From assembly GCA_020746875.1 (NCBI GenBank), contig JAGTJL010000003.1, positions 434,001 through 498,000 on the forward strand: a DNA stretch of 64,000 nucleotides. The letters are read 5' to 3'. The DNA comes from Rhexocercosporidium sp. MPI-PUGE-AT-0058 (taxonomy: Eukaryota; Ascomycota; Leotiomycetes; Helotiales). Every line of letters starts with the position of its first letter. The first letter of the stretch is position 1. Below, one piece after another: positions 35,068-46,962 of this stretch. The notes below the pieces were generated by a model. It had not been told where the DNA came from. It saw only the letters and a list, made by a program, of their open reading frames with translations, and ran no database searches. The position numbers and the translations under genes are program-made.

Positions 35068-36200
35068 TCACCTAAACCCAAAGACCGAAGAGATTTTATC
35101 CCCAATAGTCTCCTTCCCCTGCTCCTTCCTGATCCTCTTCTCCTCCGCCTGCCTCTCATAAATGCTGCCCAAACTCAGCGCAACCTGCTCCCCAGCCTGA
35201 ATCTCCGCCTTGATAGCCCTCTCCTCGACCTCCCTCTCCTCATCCGTCAGGCCGTCCAACCTCTTCTTGAACGCCGCCTGCACCTTCGGCGGGAGATCTG
35301 AAGGCTTAAGCTTATTCTCTTCGAGGTGCGCGTGTGCGGCTGCTGATGTGTTGGAGGATTTCGTTTTGTTGGAGGAGGAGAGTAGGGGCGGGAATTCAGG
35401 GAGCGGTTTCCCTTCTGCTTTGGCGGCCTCGATGGCCTTTTCTTGGTCTAACATGCGGTGGTATAATGTGTCGGCGTGCATCTGAATCTGCTCGTCTACT
35501 TCTGGCGGACGGTCAAATGTCGAGAGGTATCCTAACGCCTTGAGGAATTTCTGCATATCAAAACCATCCATCAGCACAAGTCTAATACCAATTGACTTCC
35601 AATGAGACAATACCAAATCGACTGCTGTGGGGAGTAGGAATTACATACCCCTTGCATAGTATAACACCTCTGTAACTCCCTATTCTCGTCCTTGCACATT
35701 GTCAACCTACTCGTCCAGCCTCCATTCCGAAAGCAATCATTGACCTCCCACTGCTCCAGCGCGCAGTTCTCCAGCGCCGCCCGCCCGATCTCCGCCTTCC
35801 TGTACTTGTAACCCTCGAGCACGTCGTCGATCTTCTCCTGGTCGGACTTGTTCGCTGATTCGATGTCGTTTTGCGATTGGTATGTCTTCCAGAGATGCGC
35901 GTAGCGTCCGTCTTGGTAGAGACTTTGCGCGGGGACTTTGGATTCGTTCTCTGTTTCTGATGAGGGGGTGGTTGAGGGCGCGGTGGGAGGTTTGGAAGGT
36001 AGGCGTTCACTGAGTTGAGGTTGGGACGTTGATGCGACTGGTCGTTGTGATTGTGTTGTATTTGGGGGGTTCGAAGCTTCGTATTTCACGGGCGATTCCT
36101 TTTTCAAAAACTCTCTTAAGCTGGGGTCGAGGTTTCGCAGAGGATCTTTCGCTTTATCGTCGTCGTCTGACGGGGAAGAGGAGCCCCAAAACCAGCCCAT
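35068..36200 (-). CDS. twin CX9C (CHCH/Cmc1-like) protein
   Basis: Two exons (36200..35649 and 35550..35068; intron 98 nt, GTATGT..ATGCAG, phase 0) give 344 residues. After a low-complexity first third, residues 146-156 and 169-179 each form C-x9-C, giving a helical-hairpin CHCH motif: CALEQWEVNDC and CKDENRELQRC, followed by YTMQ-GKFLKALGYLS across the splice. This resembles the Cmc1-type family, whose members act in the mitochondrial intermembrane space after import by Mia40/Erv1, often in cytochrome oxidase assembly. The long Lys/Glu-rich, helical C-terminal region (about 230-340) is an addition not found in small Cmc1 proteins. The N-terminus MGWFWGSSSP has Gly2, so N-myristoylation is conceivable. 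Exact function is not known. Confidence 0.83.
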
Positions 36201-36710
36201 TGTTGCGGTGGAGTGGATTGTTTAATATCCAGATTTCTTTCGGCACTCGAAAATACCTGCCATCGAGCTCCGTCCGGGTAGCTGTTTAGCGCGCTACAGG
36301 GATGTGAGGTGTCGAGGTCCACTGACTTATGGCGATCGTTAGCTAGAGATTGGCGCTGACAGCCGAGTTTCCCTTTGTCATAAGAGCTAGACCTGCCGAA
36401 ACACCCCAGCAGTCTTTGTTTATTTTCTCACATCGTCAAGCGACCTGTTTCTCATTCAAATAAATTGGCTTTAGTACTTCATTGATGATGCTTTGATTTC
36501 TTCACTTTCTATCAGTCTTCAGTACTGAATTTATTTATGTATTTTTTTCTCTCTTTTTCTTTTCCAAAGCCTCTGTTGAAGTCCACAGAGCAGCAAGTTC
36601 GTATCACCGAAATTCTACAGATCGTTCTAGTATCTTGCAGTCCCAGAAAAACATCCACATTCTCAAACTGCTAGGCTCAATGGACATCTCTATCTCAATA
36701 CTCTAAGCTA
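36201..36710. other. intergenic, upstream of the twin-CX9C gene
   Basis: Promoter of the twin-CX9C gene and 3' flank of the reductase gene, with T-rich tracts near 36540-36560. No gene seen. Confidence 0.5.
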
Positions 36711-37760
36711 CTACTGCTTTGCCTCCTCCCCAATAAGCGAAAGATACTGTCTAACAACACTCTTAACCTGTTCCTCATAGCTCTGGAACTTCCACCCAAA
36801 AACCTCTTCCGTCCTCCTCGAGTCAACCCTCGTCCTCTTTGTAGCCGCCTTCCCATTATTCAACAAAACTCCCTTCCTAACAGCCTCAGGAAAGTTCCTC
36901 TGAACAATCTCAAGAGCCTCCTCCCATCTCGTCCCTCTCTCCCCCTCAGAGACGGCCAAAAAACTCTGATCCCCCTCGATCCTTGGGTCCAGAGCCTCAA
37001 CATGCAGCCTCGCAACATCAGCGACGTGCACGCTCGTGCTAGGAACAGCTCCCCATCCACTATCACCACCGAGGACCTGCGCCATAGCAGCTGCTACGGT
37101 TCCGTCTGCGATGAGTGTCGGATCCGTGATCATCTCGTTGTCGCCTACGACGAATGAAGGCATGATATTAATCACATCCCACTCTGGCTTCTTCTCCCTA
37201 ACGAACTCGTTCGTAGCGAGGAGAGCACGCACTTTACTCGCTGCGTACGCTTCAAAGGCATTACTGTACGGTCCGGCCGGGAAGGGGATCTGGTATTTAT
37301 CGTCGAATACTGTATCCACTTCTTTGGCGATGAATTCCTCCCACGGGATGATGGCTACTTCAGATGAAGTAATCACAATACGCTTGATCCCTGGGACTTT
37401 GTATGCTGCGGTTAGGATGGACGATGTGCCTTTGAGGGCTGGAGCGATGAGGTGGCTTTCGTATTGGGAGGGGGTGAAGCCTTCGCCTTTTATGGCGGGC
37501 GAGGCGACGTGGATGACGTATTTCACATCGCGGACTGCTTCGTCGTAGGCGTTGTCGGCGAGAATATCGGGGACGATGGTGAAGGTGAGTCGTGGGCCTG
37601 GAGCGATGGCTTTCACGGTTGGTGTGGCTAGGACTGCATCTGCTTTTGCTTGAGAGCGAACCGCTGCCCGTACTGAGTACCCGGCTTCGAGTGCGGTGTG
37701 GATGGTTTTGATGCCAATGAGGCCGGTGCCGCCGGTAATGAGGACTAACTCTCCAGACAT
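36711..37760 (-). CDS. extended SDR NAD(P)H-dependent reductase (Gre2/DFR-like)
   Basis: A single exon of 349 residues. An N-terminal nucleotide-binding motif TGGTGLIG (9-16) and the catalytic YxxxK as Y172-AAS-K176 with upstream ITSSE (130-134) identify an extended short-chain dehydrogenase. The overall layout (HVASPAIKGEGF, VINIMPSFVVGDNEM, HVADVARLHVEAL) fits the dihydroflavonol reductase/methylglyoxal reductase (Gre2-like) branch. Such enzymes reduce aldehydes or ketones with NADPH in the cytosol; the substrate cannot be assigned. The start MSGELVLITG places the Rossmann motif at the usual distance from the N-terminus. No clustering with secondary-metabolism genes is evident. Confidence 0.9.
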   Translation of the reverse strand: MSGELVLITGGTGLIGIKTIHTALEAGYSVRAAVRSQAKADAVLATPTVKAIAPGPRLTFTIVPDILADNAYDEAVRDVKYVIHVASPAIKGEGFTPSQYESHLIAPALKGTSSILTAAYKVPGIKRIVITSSEVAIIPWEEFIAKEVDTVFDDKYQIPFPAGPYSNAFEAYAASKVRALLATNEFVREKKPEWDVINIMPSFVVGDNEMITDPTLIADGTVAAAMAQVLGGDSGWGAVPSTSVHVADVARLHVEALDPRIEGDQSFLAVSEGERGTRWEEALEIVQRNFPEAVRKGVLLNNGKAATKRTRVDSRRTEEVFGWKFQSYEEQVKSVVRQYLSLIGEEAKQ

Positions 37761-38690
37761 TTTGGCTGTGTAATAGTCTTCAGATATTTCTATGGACGCG
37801 TTGATGATGAGTTTGGTATGGATAGGAGTGTATTGCTTGGAAGTGAAGAAGATGCTACTTCAAAACACAAAATCGTTCAAGGTTCCATCATCCATCATAT
37901 ACTCCTTTTACCCCTCTATCACACGTCATTGTAACTCCCCTCCATCCATCGCTTTCTAAGCCTGCCTCTCGAAAATTTCTCAAAGCTGAAGACCTGAATC
38001 TGGCGACGAAGAAGAATATTTCCTCTTCTGTACATTGGGGCAGCCTTGTAGACATGAAGCACTGCTGCTGATAAACGCATTCATGCACGGCTACCAAGGT
38101 TATTCGTTGTCGTTGGACGGAACAACGCGGGCTGATTAGGAATCGTTGCGCTGGAGCTTGTAGTTGATGACTGGCGGCGTTAAGGATGTTTAGTAAACAT
38201 TTCGCGAGGCGGAAGATTGCAACGCCCCAGATAGTTCGTATCGCGCTGTTGGCCTATAAGCCCAATTCAGTTTAAGATTATGAGGAGGTTGTCTTTTCGG
38301 ACAGGCATCATCCTACAAGTTGAGATACTGATGCTAGTGGACAATGTTCTCGCTCATTCGGCTAAAAGGGGTTTCCAAGTACTTTGTTCAGATTAAGCGA
38401 GTTTATGTTGATTACCTAGCTTGTTCAAGAGAAGTATTCATGCTTCATGGTTCGTTTTATGCTCATCTACAAGTAGAGATCTAGTCTGTATACCTTTTTA
38501 CATATCTATACAAAATCTCGGGTATCCAATCTAGGACCCTGGCAGCTGTTCACCTACCAATTCATGATTATTTGCCATGGAACGCCAGTAGCAATACGCT
38601 CCCCCTTGATTGCAGACGACTCTCGAGTTGCTAGCTAGCTTAGAGGCACAGACCTCAAGAGCCATCAAAGCTACTGGTTTTCCCAATCCT
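37761..38690. other. intergenic, no gene seen
   Basis: Promoter of the reductase gene on one side and 3' flank of the AIM32-like gene on the other. Only short motif-free ORFs are present. Confidence 0.5.
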
Positions 38691-39905
38691 CTAAAGCCTC
38701 AAAATCTCCCCTCCCTGTCTAATTCCACCCCTAAACAAATCCTCAATGACCCTCCCACCAAGCACAGTCTCCCTAACAATGCCCTCAACATGCCTCGGTT
38801 CCACCCTCCCATACCAGATCCCACACCCCGCCAGCTCATTCAATTTCCCATCCGCCGTCTTCGTCCCGGGAGGGATATACAAGATGACATTCCCAGCAAA
38901 CTTGTGTCCGCCAATATGGCTTATCAAACCAACTCTCGCCGAGACCTTCTTTGCCACGTCCTGACGTTCTTCATTCCCAAGTAGTGACCGATTGTTCTCA
39001 TCATTGATAGACACAGGCCACTTCAGAATCTGCACGTCCGCCCCCTCTAATTGTCTCTCAAACTCCCCCCTCAACACTGGTCCCAAGACACCACACCTCA
39101 TATCCCGTCCACCATGCCCACAAACGAGCACCAAAATATCCCTCACATCCCTAACACCATACAACAGCCTTCCCTGGTCCTCGCTGCGCAGTAAGCGGTC
39201 TTTATGGATGGGCGAGAGGTTGTCGTGCGCAGGGTGGAGTTTGGTGGGGAGGAGATGCCCTTTCACGAGCGCTTGGACAGAGTCGAAGGAGACGCGCGGG
39301 AGGAAGGGGATGTACTTGAAGCTGGGGACCAGGTAGGCTGATGTGCTTTGGATTTCGGGCCGAGGAGAGGGGGAGGAGGGGAAGGAGGTGTTAATGATGG
39401 AGACGTTGTGGTAGGGCTAGAAGAATGTCAGTTGATATACAGTTCCGGTCAATGTGTAATCCTTTCTCATTTGAAATGACTTTATAGTGAGATACGGGTA
39501 CGTGAGGAATCGAGGAGAGATAAAACTCACATCAGAAAAAACCCCTCCCCTCCCCATCAGCTCCTTAATATCTGCCGCTAGATTATCCCCCGAATTCTCA
39601 TCTTCAATCTTGGATTCCCAATCGTCCTTCCCCGTGCAAATGAGAACTTGCTCAGCGTACGGGGCCATTGTCCCATTCAAGGATTTCGAATGGTCGATTG
39701 GCAGACCCTCTGGCATAGCGGGCATTGGGGCGCATGTACATGATGGTGAAGGACAAGTTTGGATTGTCGGGAAGGGCGGGGTGGATTTGCTGATATTATT
39801 GATGGGACGGGTAGAGATCGTTCTAGTTGCATACATGGAGAGAGGGAGAGGGTTGGGAAGGCGATGGATACACCATGGTGACCTGGCTAGGGGTCGAAGG
39901 AACAT
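38691..39905 (-). CDS. AIM32-like sucrase/ferredoxin-fold mitochondrial protein
   Basis: Two exons (39905..39531 and 39416..38691; intron 114 nt, GTGAGT..TTCTAG, phase 0) give 366 residues. The join restores GGVFSD-PYHNVSIINTSFP. The N-terminus from Met at 39905 (MFLRPLARSPWCIHRLP) is Arg-rich and Ser/Thr-rich without acids for ~40 residues, as expected for a mitochondrial presequence. A longer in-frame start at 40202 adds 99 residues but hides this signal. The C-terminal half contains CGHGGRDMRCGVLGP, SHIGGHKFAGNVILYIPPG and GCGIWYGRVEPRHVEGIV, characteristic of the AIM32/sucrase-ferredoxin-like family. Members have a thioredoxin-like fold and bind a [2Fe-2S] cluster. Yeast Aim32 is linked to mitochondrial redox quality control. 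Confidence 0.9.
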
Positions 39906-40418
39906 AGATGCTGTGGAAGTATTGGAGTGTTGTCCATGGTGCTGAATGTTGGAGAAGTGTTTGGGTCCTATTTGATACTCGGATTGTCTACCCGCGTCAT
40001 TGGCAGGGGTCTTGAGCGAAGTACGGATTTGAAGCGAACTCCGTGATTTCCTGATAAATCCGGACCGAGCCCGAGCCCGAGCTGCTTGCCAGCACGGAGA
40101 GCTTGATGCGTAAGCCAGGATCTTGGGAAGTAGATCGGCAGTATCGGTTAAGAGAGCTTGTTGTTGACATAAGAATGGGCGACGTCGTCTAATTGTACTC
40201 AACTATGGTAGACAATCAACTGTGCATTTCGAAATTCTATCGTAGCCGGGCAGACATTTTGTACATTTTAGACATTTGGTCTCATCTATGTCTACATGCA
40301 TTGTCTAACTAGGTAACATATGCATACCGTGAGTAAAACGCCATACACCGCGCTACATCGTGAATAAAGATCCAATATTAACTCCATAACCCAAGACAAC
40401 AGACCCAGCATACACACA
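39906..40418. other. intergenic, between AIM32-like and fucosyltransferase-like genes
   Basis: Part (to 40202) is an in-frame upstream extension of the AIM32-like ORF, judged to be leader. The rest is AT-rich 3' flank of the next minus-strand gene. Confidence 0.45.
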
Positions 40419-42003
40419 TCACGGAAACGAATCCATGATGTCCACCCCATTCACCACCATCAGCTTCGTAGCTCTATTCCCCTTCATATCAGGGACAGTC
40501 GGGTATGCCCTCTCACCTCCAGTTCGAGTACTGCCTGGGAAGATATATGCCGAGAAGAAATCTTCTTCGTTGTCAATTGACCTGGCATATGCGATGAGAG
40601 ATGACATTGAGGACATGATGAGTCCCATCCAGAATCGAGCATCCACAAGAGTCTGGTATTCGACGATAGCCTTTTGGTCGAAGGCTAGAGATTCGACTTG
40701 AGCGAGACTTCCGTTAGAAGAGGCTAGCAATGTAGATTTTGACTCTACTGTAAAGCCGAGGGGCGTGAGGATGTCCCTGAATCGCTGAATGGCACTTTCA
40801 TCGCCGCACTATTGTTATCGTCAGAAGATGAGGCTGTGATTCAATATTCGAAGTACGTACGCTGACATAGATAGTGTTGAGGTTGTATGATACTGTCTTC
40901 TGAATGCGTTGGATTTCCGCGGTGTAAAATCGCATCTGATCCGCCACGGGCCCAAATTCATTTGGCCAGTCATCCTCTCCACGGAGATGCACTCCGATAT
41001 ATGCTCCGTTGTTTAGCTTTGGATGCTGGCCGATCTTCGAGCTCATGTCCAGTAGATTCTGGTTGAACTTGATCACCTTGAACAAGGCCTTGCGCAGAGT
41101 CATAAGCTATGCAAGATCGACGAGTCAGAAGAGCCATTCAAAAGATTATAAAAGAGGCAAATATCCGTCGGGGTCATCCCAAAAAGGGTAAGGTGGAGAA
41201 GATCTCCATGGAGGAGGAATACGAGACCCTTAGACACGTACCTCGCCGGATTCCTTGTAATTCCATCCAATGAAAGAGTCGCCAAAATTAACCACCACAG
41301 GATTTTTGACACTGACATCGGTCAAGTTGAAGGGGGATTTATCGAATGCAGCACTGACGAACTTTCGAAACGTCCCATTTTTATGTGCTGCATCAAGGTA
41401 ACGCCTTCTGGGTGTCTGGACGACATTCTTGATGCCCGTCCGATCATCGCACATTCGGAGCTTCAGTTGAGGACATTGCTCCTTTAGAGACCTCTGCAGG
41501 TAATCGACATTCCAAAAGACCTCTGGACAAACGCGCACGGCACTATTCGTCTTCACCAAATGATTTTCATCCCTCTCCGTTGCCGATGGAAGAATGAGCC
41601 CAGCGCCCGCATCTATCGCCAGTCGCAAACAGGTCTGGATTCGATTCCGAGCATTGTTAAGGCCCCCGCAGATAGATGTCTGGTTTGGTCCGCAATAGCT
41701 ATGGCAGTGAAGCCAGAGACCCTCCGTCCATTTAGTCTCTCGACACAGAGGCGTCAGACCATTGTGTCCCTCTATCTCCCATTCTTTCAGAGGAACTCCA
41801 TTCGTAATGTTCGCAGAGGAATCCAGAGGTAAAGGAGCCTGGTTTGAGGACTGTTGGTTGGATTTTAAATCTGTGGGGCTTGATGTTTCCGAGTCGATGG
41901 GGGCCAGGGTACCAAAGAGATTCCCTGTGTTGGTGAACCAAAGACCATAACAGATGAACACCACAGCGCCAACCAAGGCAAATCCAACACGGCGTGCTAT
42001 CAT
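40419..42003 (-). CDS. O-fucosyltransferase-like type II membrane protein
   Basis: Three exons (42003..41242, 41106..40861, 40808..40419; introns 135 and 52 nt, both phase 0) give 465 residues. One transmembrane anchor at about 6-24 (VGFALVGAVVFICYGLWF) follows the short N-terminus MIARR, giving a Golgi-type type II topology with a Ser/Pro/Gln-rich stem. The luminal part has CGGLNNARNRIQTCLRLAID and AGLILPSATERDE, the N-terminal donor-binding style of fungal O-fucosyltransferase-like (GT-B) proteins. It also has YIGVHLRGEDDWP, resembling the second conserved HxRxExD-type motif, and a C-terminal FWMGLIMSSMSSLIAYARS. It probably glycosylates proteins or wall components in the secretory pathway; donor and acceptor are unknown. 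Confidence 0.85.
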
Positions 42004-42571
42004 ACTAGTGATACTGGCGATACACCAGATGCTATTGTATGAATAACTTCATTGCTAGCAGAAGTTTCTGCTGGCTACGAGTGTGAAATACCAAAAGGTT
42101 CCACACACCGGAAAAGGGGTAATCATAAATGCAAATGCAAAAAGAAAGGAGCATGTGAGGCTGAGGCGCAAAACAGAGAATTGGACTCGTTTGACAGCGG
42201 TTGCAACATTTTGCAAGGGGGCATTTATACAGGTTGCCTTATGGGGCAAGAGCTAAGGTAGCAAAGCGGCGTTTTCTGGTAGCCAAGCTGCCAAGCAAGA
42301 ATATTGAAACGGTACGCTTATAGTCTGCGATCTGGTTCCTGGAATATATTTATGTGGCTGACTGCTTACATCTTGAGTGGCTCGAGTGGTGAAGCAATCT
42401 CGATAAGGCAGATAAGAGGCGGGAGGAAGAGATTCAGGGGCTCGAGCCAACAGGACCACCAGGCCACGGTACAGTAGCGGTCCTGGTTGGGCCTGCTCTT
42501 AGACATCTTATCAGGAGAAGTCCTTGGGCAAGATTCGCAAGTGGATTGCATAAGCATTATGCAAGCTGCTA
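42004..42571. other. intergenic, promoter of the fucosyltransferase-like gene
   Basis: No gene is supported; the short ORFs here have no motif. The MITE lies directly beyond. Confidence 0.5.
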
Positions 42572-42818
42572 ACGTAGGTGGTAAGCGACCCGTGAATGTA
42601 AGCGTGCCGTGAATTGCCCAAACTGCCCAATTAGAACGCTGAAATTGCGAAAATTCGCTACAAAAACATCAATAACCCAACGAACTTTTCTTATAAAACG
42701 CCAAGACTAATACAAAAGTTGCTCTTGTTTCTCAGATTTATCACTAAGGCTAACTCACCTTCCTTAAATCCGAAGATTCACGGGTCGCTTACATTCACGG
42801 GTCCCTTACCACCTACGT
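42572..42818. mobile_element. 247-bp MITE with 43-bp terminal inverted repeats and TA duplications
   Basis: The left end (42572-42614) and the reverse complement of the right end (42776-42818) match at 40 of 43 positions, starting ACGTAGGTGGTAAG on both. Each side is flanked by TA (42570-42571 and 42819-42820), the target duplication of Tc1/mariner-type elements. The right TIR contains two copies of a subterminal GACCCGTGAAT motif. No ORF is present, so it is a non-autonomous element that would need transposase from elsewhere. It lies about 400 bases upstream of the thymidylate synthase start. Confidence 0.85.
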
Positions 42819-43224
42819 TACCTGTTTATAGTTAAGATTCTCATGAGCTATACGAATCAACGCTTTCATCCATTGCCCTTCAGATTTCCAACTTTGGGTT
42901 TTGTTTCACTTTCTTTTCGCTTCTTTTATTAATTCTCTTTAACTCCTAAACCCAAAAAACCGAATCTTGCAACTTACACTTGCGAATTAACCGGAAAATT
43001 TCTGCTAAGGGTAAGTTGTAGGGTATTCATTCGCTTTCGCTTATCGCTTAGGTCGTCTTGGGGGAACTATTGGAAGCCGAACTAACTCAATTAAGAATAA
43101 CAATCATTAAGGTTATTTGCCTTGGCAGTCGCGTCCAAGCAAACCACTTTACGCGTCGTCCGAACTCTTCCCCTCCCCATCCCATCAACACCAGAAGACC
43201 ACTTGCAGAATCCACATACCAATT
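42819..43224. other. promoter region of thymidylate synthase
   Basis: T-rich and C-rich leader-like sequence between the MITE and the ATG. No gene is present. Confidence 0.45.
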
Positions 43225-44278
43225 ATGGCGCCCTCAATTATGGAACCACAAATTACACCCCAAACTTCTGTGAAGACGGCAGAACTTACAAATGTCCAGA
43301 CAGACCTCCCAAAGCATGAAGAGTACCAGTACCTCGACCTGGTCCGGGACTGTCTCGAGAAAGGGGAACATCGTCCAGATAGGTACGGTCAATGTCCAAG
43401 AGCATGTTGGGGCGGAAACTCACGTAATTCCTAGAACCGGCACAGGAACATTTTCCATCTTCGCACCTCGACCCATGAAATTCTCCCTTACATCTCCCGA
43501 AGGAAAACCAATCCTCCCTCTCCTCACAACCAAACGCGTCTTCCTTCGCGCCGTCATCGGTGAGCTTCTCTGGTTTATCTCAGGCTCCACCTCCTCCCTT
43601 CCACTAGCTGCTGCTGGTATCAAGATCTGGGATGGGAACGGATCGCGCGAATACCTTGACTCAGTCGGTCTTTCCCACCGCGCAGTTGGTGATCTAGGAC
43701 CAGTCTATGGCTTTCAATGGAGACACTTTGGCGCAGAATATGTCGATGCCGAGACGGATTATACTGGACAAGGTGTTGATCAACTGGCTGAGGTGATCCA
43801 TAAACTGAAGAATAATCCTTACGATCGAAGGATAATCTTCAGTGCATGGAACCCAAAGGATATGAAGCTCATGGCTCTTCCTCCTTGTCATATGTTCGCA
43901 CAATTCTATGTGTCGTATCCAAAGGGAGAGAATGGCGAGAAAGGAAAAGGGAAATTGGATTGCCAGGTTTACCAAAGAAGTTCCGATCTCGGTCTTGGAG
44001 AGCCATTTAATATCGCCAGTTATGCGCTATTGACGCACATGCTTGCTCATGTTTGCAACTTGATCCCAGGAACATTTACCCACGTCTTGGGAGATGCCCA
44101 TGTCTATGCCGATCATGTCGATGCACTCAAGACGCAATTGACGAGAGAGCCAAGGGTGTTTCCCGAGTTGGAAATTACGAGAGAGAAGGGCGGAACTATC
44201 GACGGATGGAAGTTGGAAGACTTCGTTGTAAAGGGATACGAGCCACATAAAGCGATTGCTATGAAGATGTCTGTTTAG
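43225..44278 (+). CDS. thymidylate synthase
   Basis: Two exons (43225..43382 and 43435..44278; intron 52 nt, GTACGG..CCTAG, phase 2) give 333 residues, normal for the fungal enzyme. It converts dUMP to dTMP with 5,10-methylenetetrahydrofolate, the only de novo source of thymidylate. The splice restores the RPDRTGTGT motif at 50-58, which the unspliced frame breaks. Visible active-site parts are [15 protein letters not shown], the catalytic cysteine C204 in [11 protein letters not shown], the phosphate-binding [15 protein letters not shown] and the C-terminal IAMKMSV. The start MAPSIMEP gives a short non-conserved N-terminal tail. The intron position inside the RTGTGT codon block is convincing evidence for the model. 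Confidence 0.96.
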
Positions 44279-45785
44279 AGAGATGTGATGATGTATGTGT
44301 TATAGATGTGGGATGAATCATTGATGGCGTTTTGCAATAAGGTCAGTTCAACACACCAACAGGTCAGTTATCCAACTGCTGTTTAGGCATCTATGTATTG
44401 TCCTACAACTTTTTTGCCGATGATGGGAAAGACGTCATGTGAACGCTATTCCCAGAAAGCGATTTATGGGAAGTATTGCGTTCGGAGGGATTTGTGAGTC
44501 TTTCTTTTATTTTACATCGTGGCCCAATTCTCACTACTTGCCATTCAATGATTCAGCGAAGTCTAACGCTTTGGAGCAATAAACCTGACCATTGAGCAAT
44601 GTTTCAGTATACTTGCATGATGAATGGAAATACATCCGAATTTTTGACGCTTATCATGGTTCAATCGAAGCTGGCTAGACAATGGAAAGCCCGACTTCGT
44701 GTAGGTTACTTACCCACTAAACAATCGCCGCCTGCTGCTTGCGAACGCTGAATGAATTGATGGTATTAAGGATGATTCGCTGCAGACTGGCCTCTGCCGT
44801 GCGAAGAGCCTCACAAGAGCCGGGCGATCAGAAGCCAATGGCATGTTTTCATTGGCTGAACCCATGCTTGGGAGGCCTCCCAAGGCTCCCATCTAGAAAG
44901 TCGGTGGGAGACCTCATGCCCTCGTGTATAGCGGTGGGAGCCCTCATCGGTTTGCCACTGATAAAGACATTCTCTTTCCCAGCCGAATAGATCTATCAAT
45001 CCTATTCAGCAGCCCTCTTAGTTACGACGAACAGCGAGCTAGCCTTATCCCTCAGCCAGGATACGATTATCTACGCCGTCTTTCGGCCCCAGCCTTGCCA
45101 TATGTACGAGTCGGTCTGACTTGACTATTCAGCAATTCTATCTTTGTTTTGCTACGTCTTTCTGACTCCCCTTCCCCTGACAGCCTGCTATCTTTATTTT
45201 CACGGTCAATCAGAGAAATCGAAGCTTAACCTTCTTTTGTTTCCTCTTTACTCTCCCCCCTTGCAAGGAGCATAATATCCGAAACCTCGTAGATTTGGTC
45301 TAACTTGTCATCAGGAGTTGGATCGTGGCTCTGAGAACCAACTAGTGGTCTCATAAGCTAACCCCAAATCTATTCCAATCCCCTTTAGCAAGAGTCAAAA
45401 CCACTAAATAGAGAGCAACCGCCCTCTTTTGGCGGCGATTGCAGTAACATCCTGCACACGTAGATGAGCGTGTATCTCATCACAGCAACCATTTCTGGCC
45501 TCTGAGCAGCGTAGTGAACTGCCTCAGGACTCTACAGATTTGGACATTTCTCCGTTTGCAACTAAGCGGCCGGTGCATTCGCTTGCACGTCCTACAGTCC
45601 ACTCACAAAACAACAGGAACGTTGCCAGCGCCTTCTTTCTCCAAGGCATGCGTTCCTGGGTGGTATTGTTAGGAGCAGCGACACCGAGAATCGACGATTC
45701 GACAGATCGAATCGACACGGCTTTGTAGACGACGGTGGTCGCTACAATACACTTCAGACTTTCTGGCAACACGGAAGTTTTTCAG
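44279..45785. other. 1.5-kb intergenic region, no gene seen
   Basis: Short ORFs (44739-44990, 44924-45124, 45540-45728) lack motifs. Presumably 3' flank of thymidylate synthase and promoter of the zinc-finger gene. Confidence 0.45.
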
Positions 45786-46962
45786 ATGAACACATTTCAA
45801 CCCCAGAGGCTCGCTATGATGACTACCGAGTCAGAGTGGGCTCCCTTTCCTGGGCACGATGAAGAAGGTGACGGTTTTCTGCTGCTGCCCTTTCCAGTCA
45901 CTTCGGAGCAGACATATATTCTCACTCAGCATCTTGACGTCAATAATGGCTACATTTCGAATGAGCACAATTTTCGATATAACTACCGCCCTTCTGCCGC
46001 GCTCAGTGGGGTACAAAATCTATCCTAAAAATTTAATTGAAATGACACCCGCTGACCTCAGCGCAGAACTTGATCCCGAATCTTTTGATAGGATCTACAC
46101 AGACATGATACCACCGCTCGGAGAGATTGGGGGATACGTACAAACTCATAGCTCTTTTAACGGAGATCTAACTTTGCCTTTGTTTTTCACACACCCTTTG
46201 CTTACGGGGGAGGATTCTTCCAACAAGCCTCCTTCGACCAACTCGCCCAATTCCACACATTCTTCTCTCTTCTTGACACCTCCAGCAACAAGTCCCTGGT
46301 CCTCGGAATCCTTCTCTCCTTGTTATTCATCACCATTAACACCATCCATTCAACCTTCATCATCTGAAATCAAACTCACAGTCGCATCTCAGAACAAGTT
46401 TCCAGTCCAATGTCACTGGGAGTCTTGCCTCAAGGTCTTCCGCACGAAGACCGATCTCAAGTCAGTGAAACAACCTTCCACCTTGCACAACCGTCAAATA
46501 TAGACTCACACCTCATACCTCATACCTCTCATTCAAGCTGACCATAAGAATGAACCCAGTCACCACCTCAGATACCACTCTAAACCCTTCCAATGTCCTC
46601 ACTGCCCTCTCAAGCAAGCCACCAAACGCCACCTAGACCGGCACATCAACGAGCGCCACTTCTCCACAGAGAAGTATTACTGTACTACTATTGGCTGCTC
46701 TCGGAGCATAAACGGTGGGGCTGGGAATATCAATGGGGGCCTGTGTTTCAAGAGAGAGGATAATTGCAGGAGGCATATGAGGAATGTTCATGGCGTGTCT
46801 GGGACTGATGGGGTAGCGGCAGAGAGTTTGAGCGGAGGACTGTGCGGACTTGGGAGTGAGGTATGTGACAGGGGAGGTGTGAGTATGGATGAGTCAAGTA
46901 GACGGATTAGGATGGGGAGGAAGGTTGGAGGTGTGAAATTGGAACGGATGAGGGCGATGTAG
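45786..46962 (+). CDS. C2H2 zinc-finger protein (N-terminal structure uncertain)
   Basis: The C-terminal part is secure. An intron of 99 nt (46461..46559, GTCAGT..CCCAG with GCTGAC) joins TDL to NHHLRYH. This gives three zinc fingers: C-x4-C-x12-H-x3-H, then C-x2-C-x12-H-x4-H (CPHCPLKQATKRHLDRH), then a longer one beginning CTTIGC and ending CRRHMRNVH. The middle is Ser/Pro/Thr-rich, like an activation region. The start is not settled. One frame runs from ATG 45786 (MNTFQPQRLA, acidic, protein-like) and would need an intron near 46000-46070. The frame of the finger exon itself has ATGs at 45859 and 45949 (MATFRMSTIF). A DNA-binding regulator is likely; its target is unknown. Confidence 0.65.

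Noticed and set aside
39906..40202. 99-residue N-terminal extension of the AIM32-like protein
   Set aside because: The internal Met is followed by a convincing mitochondrial presequence, which the extension would bury.
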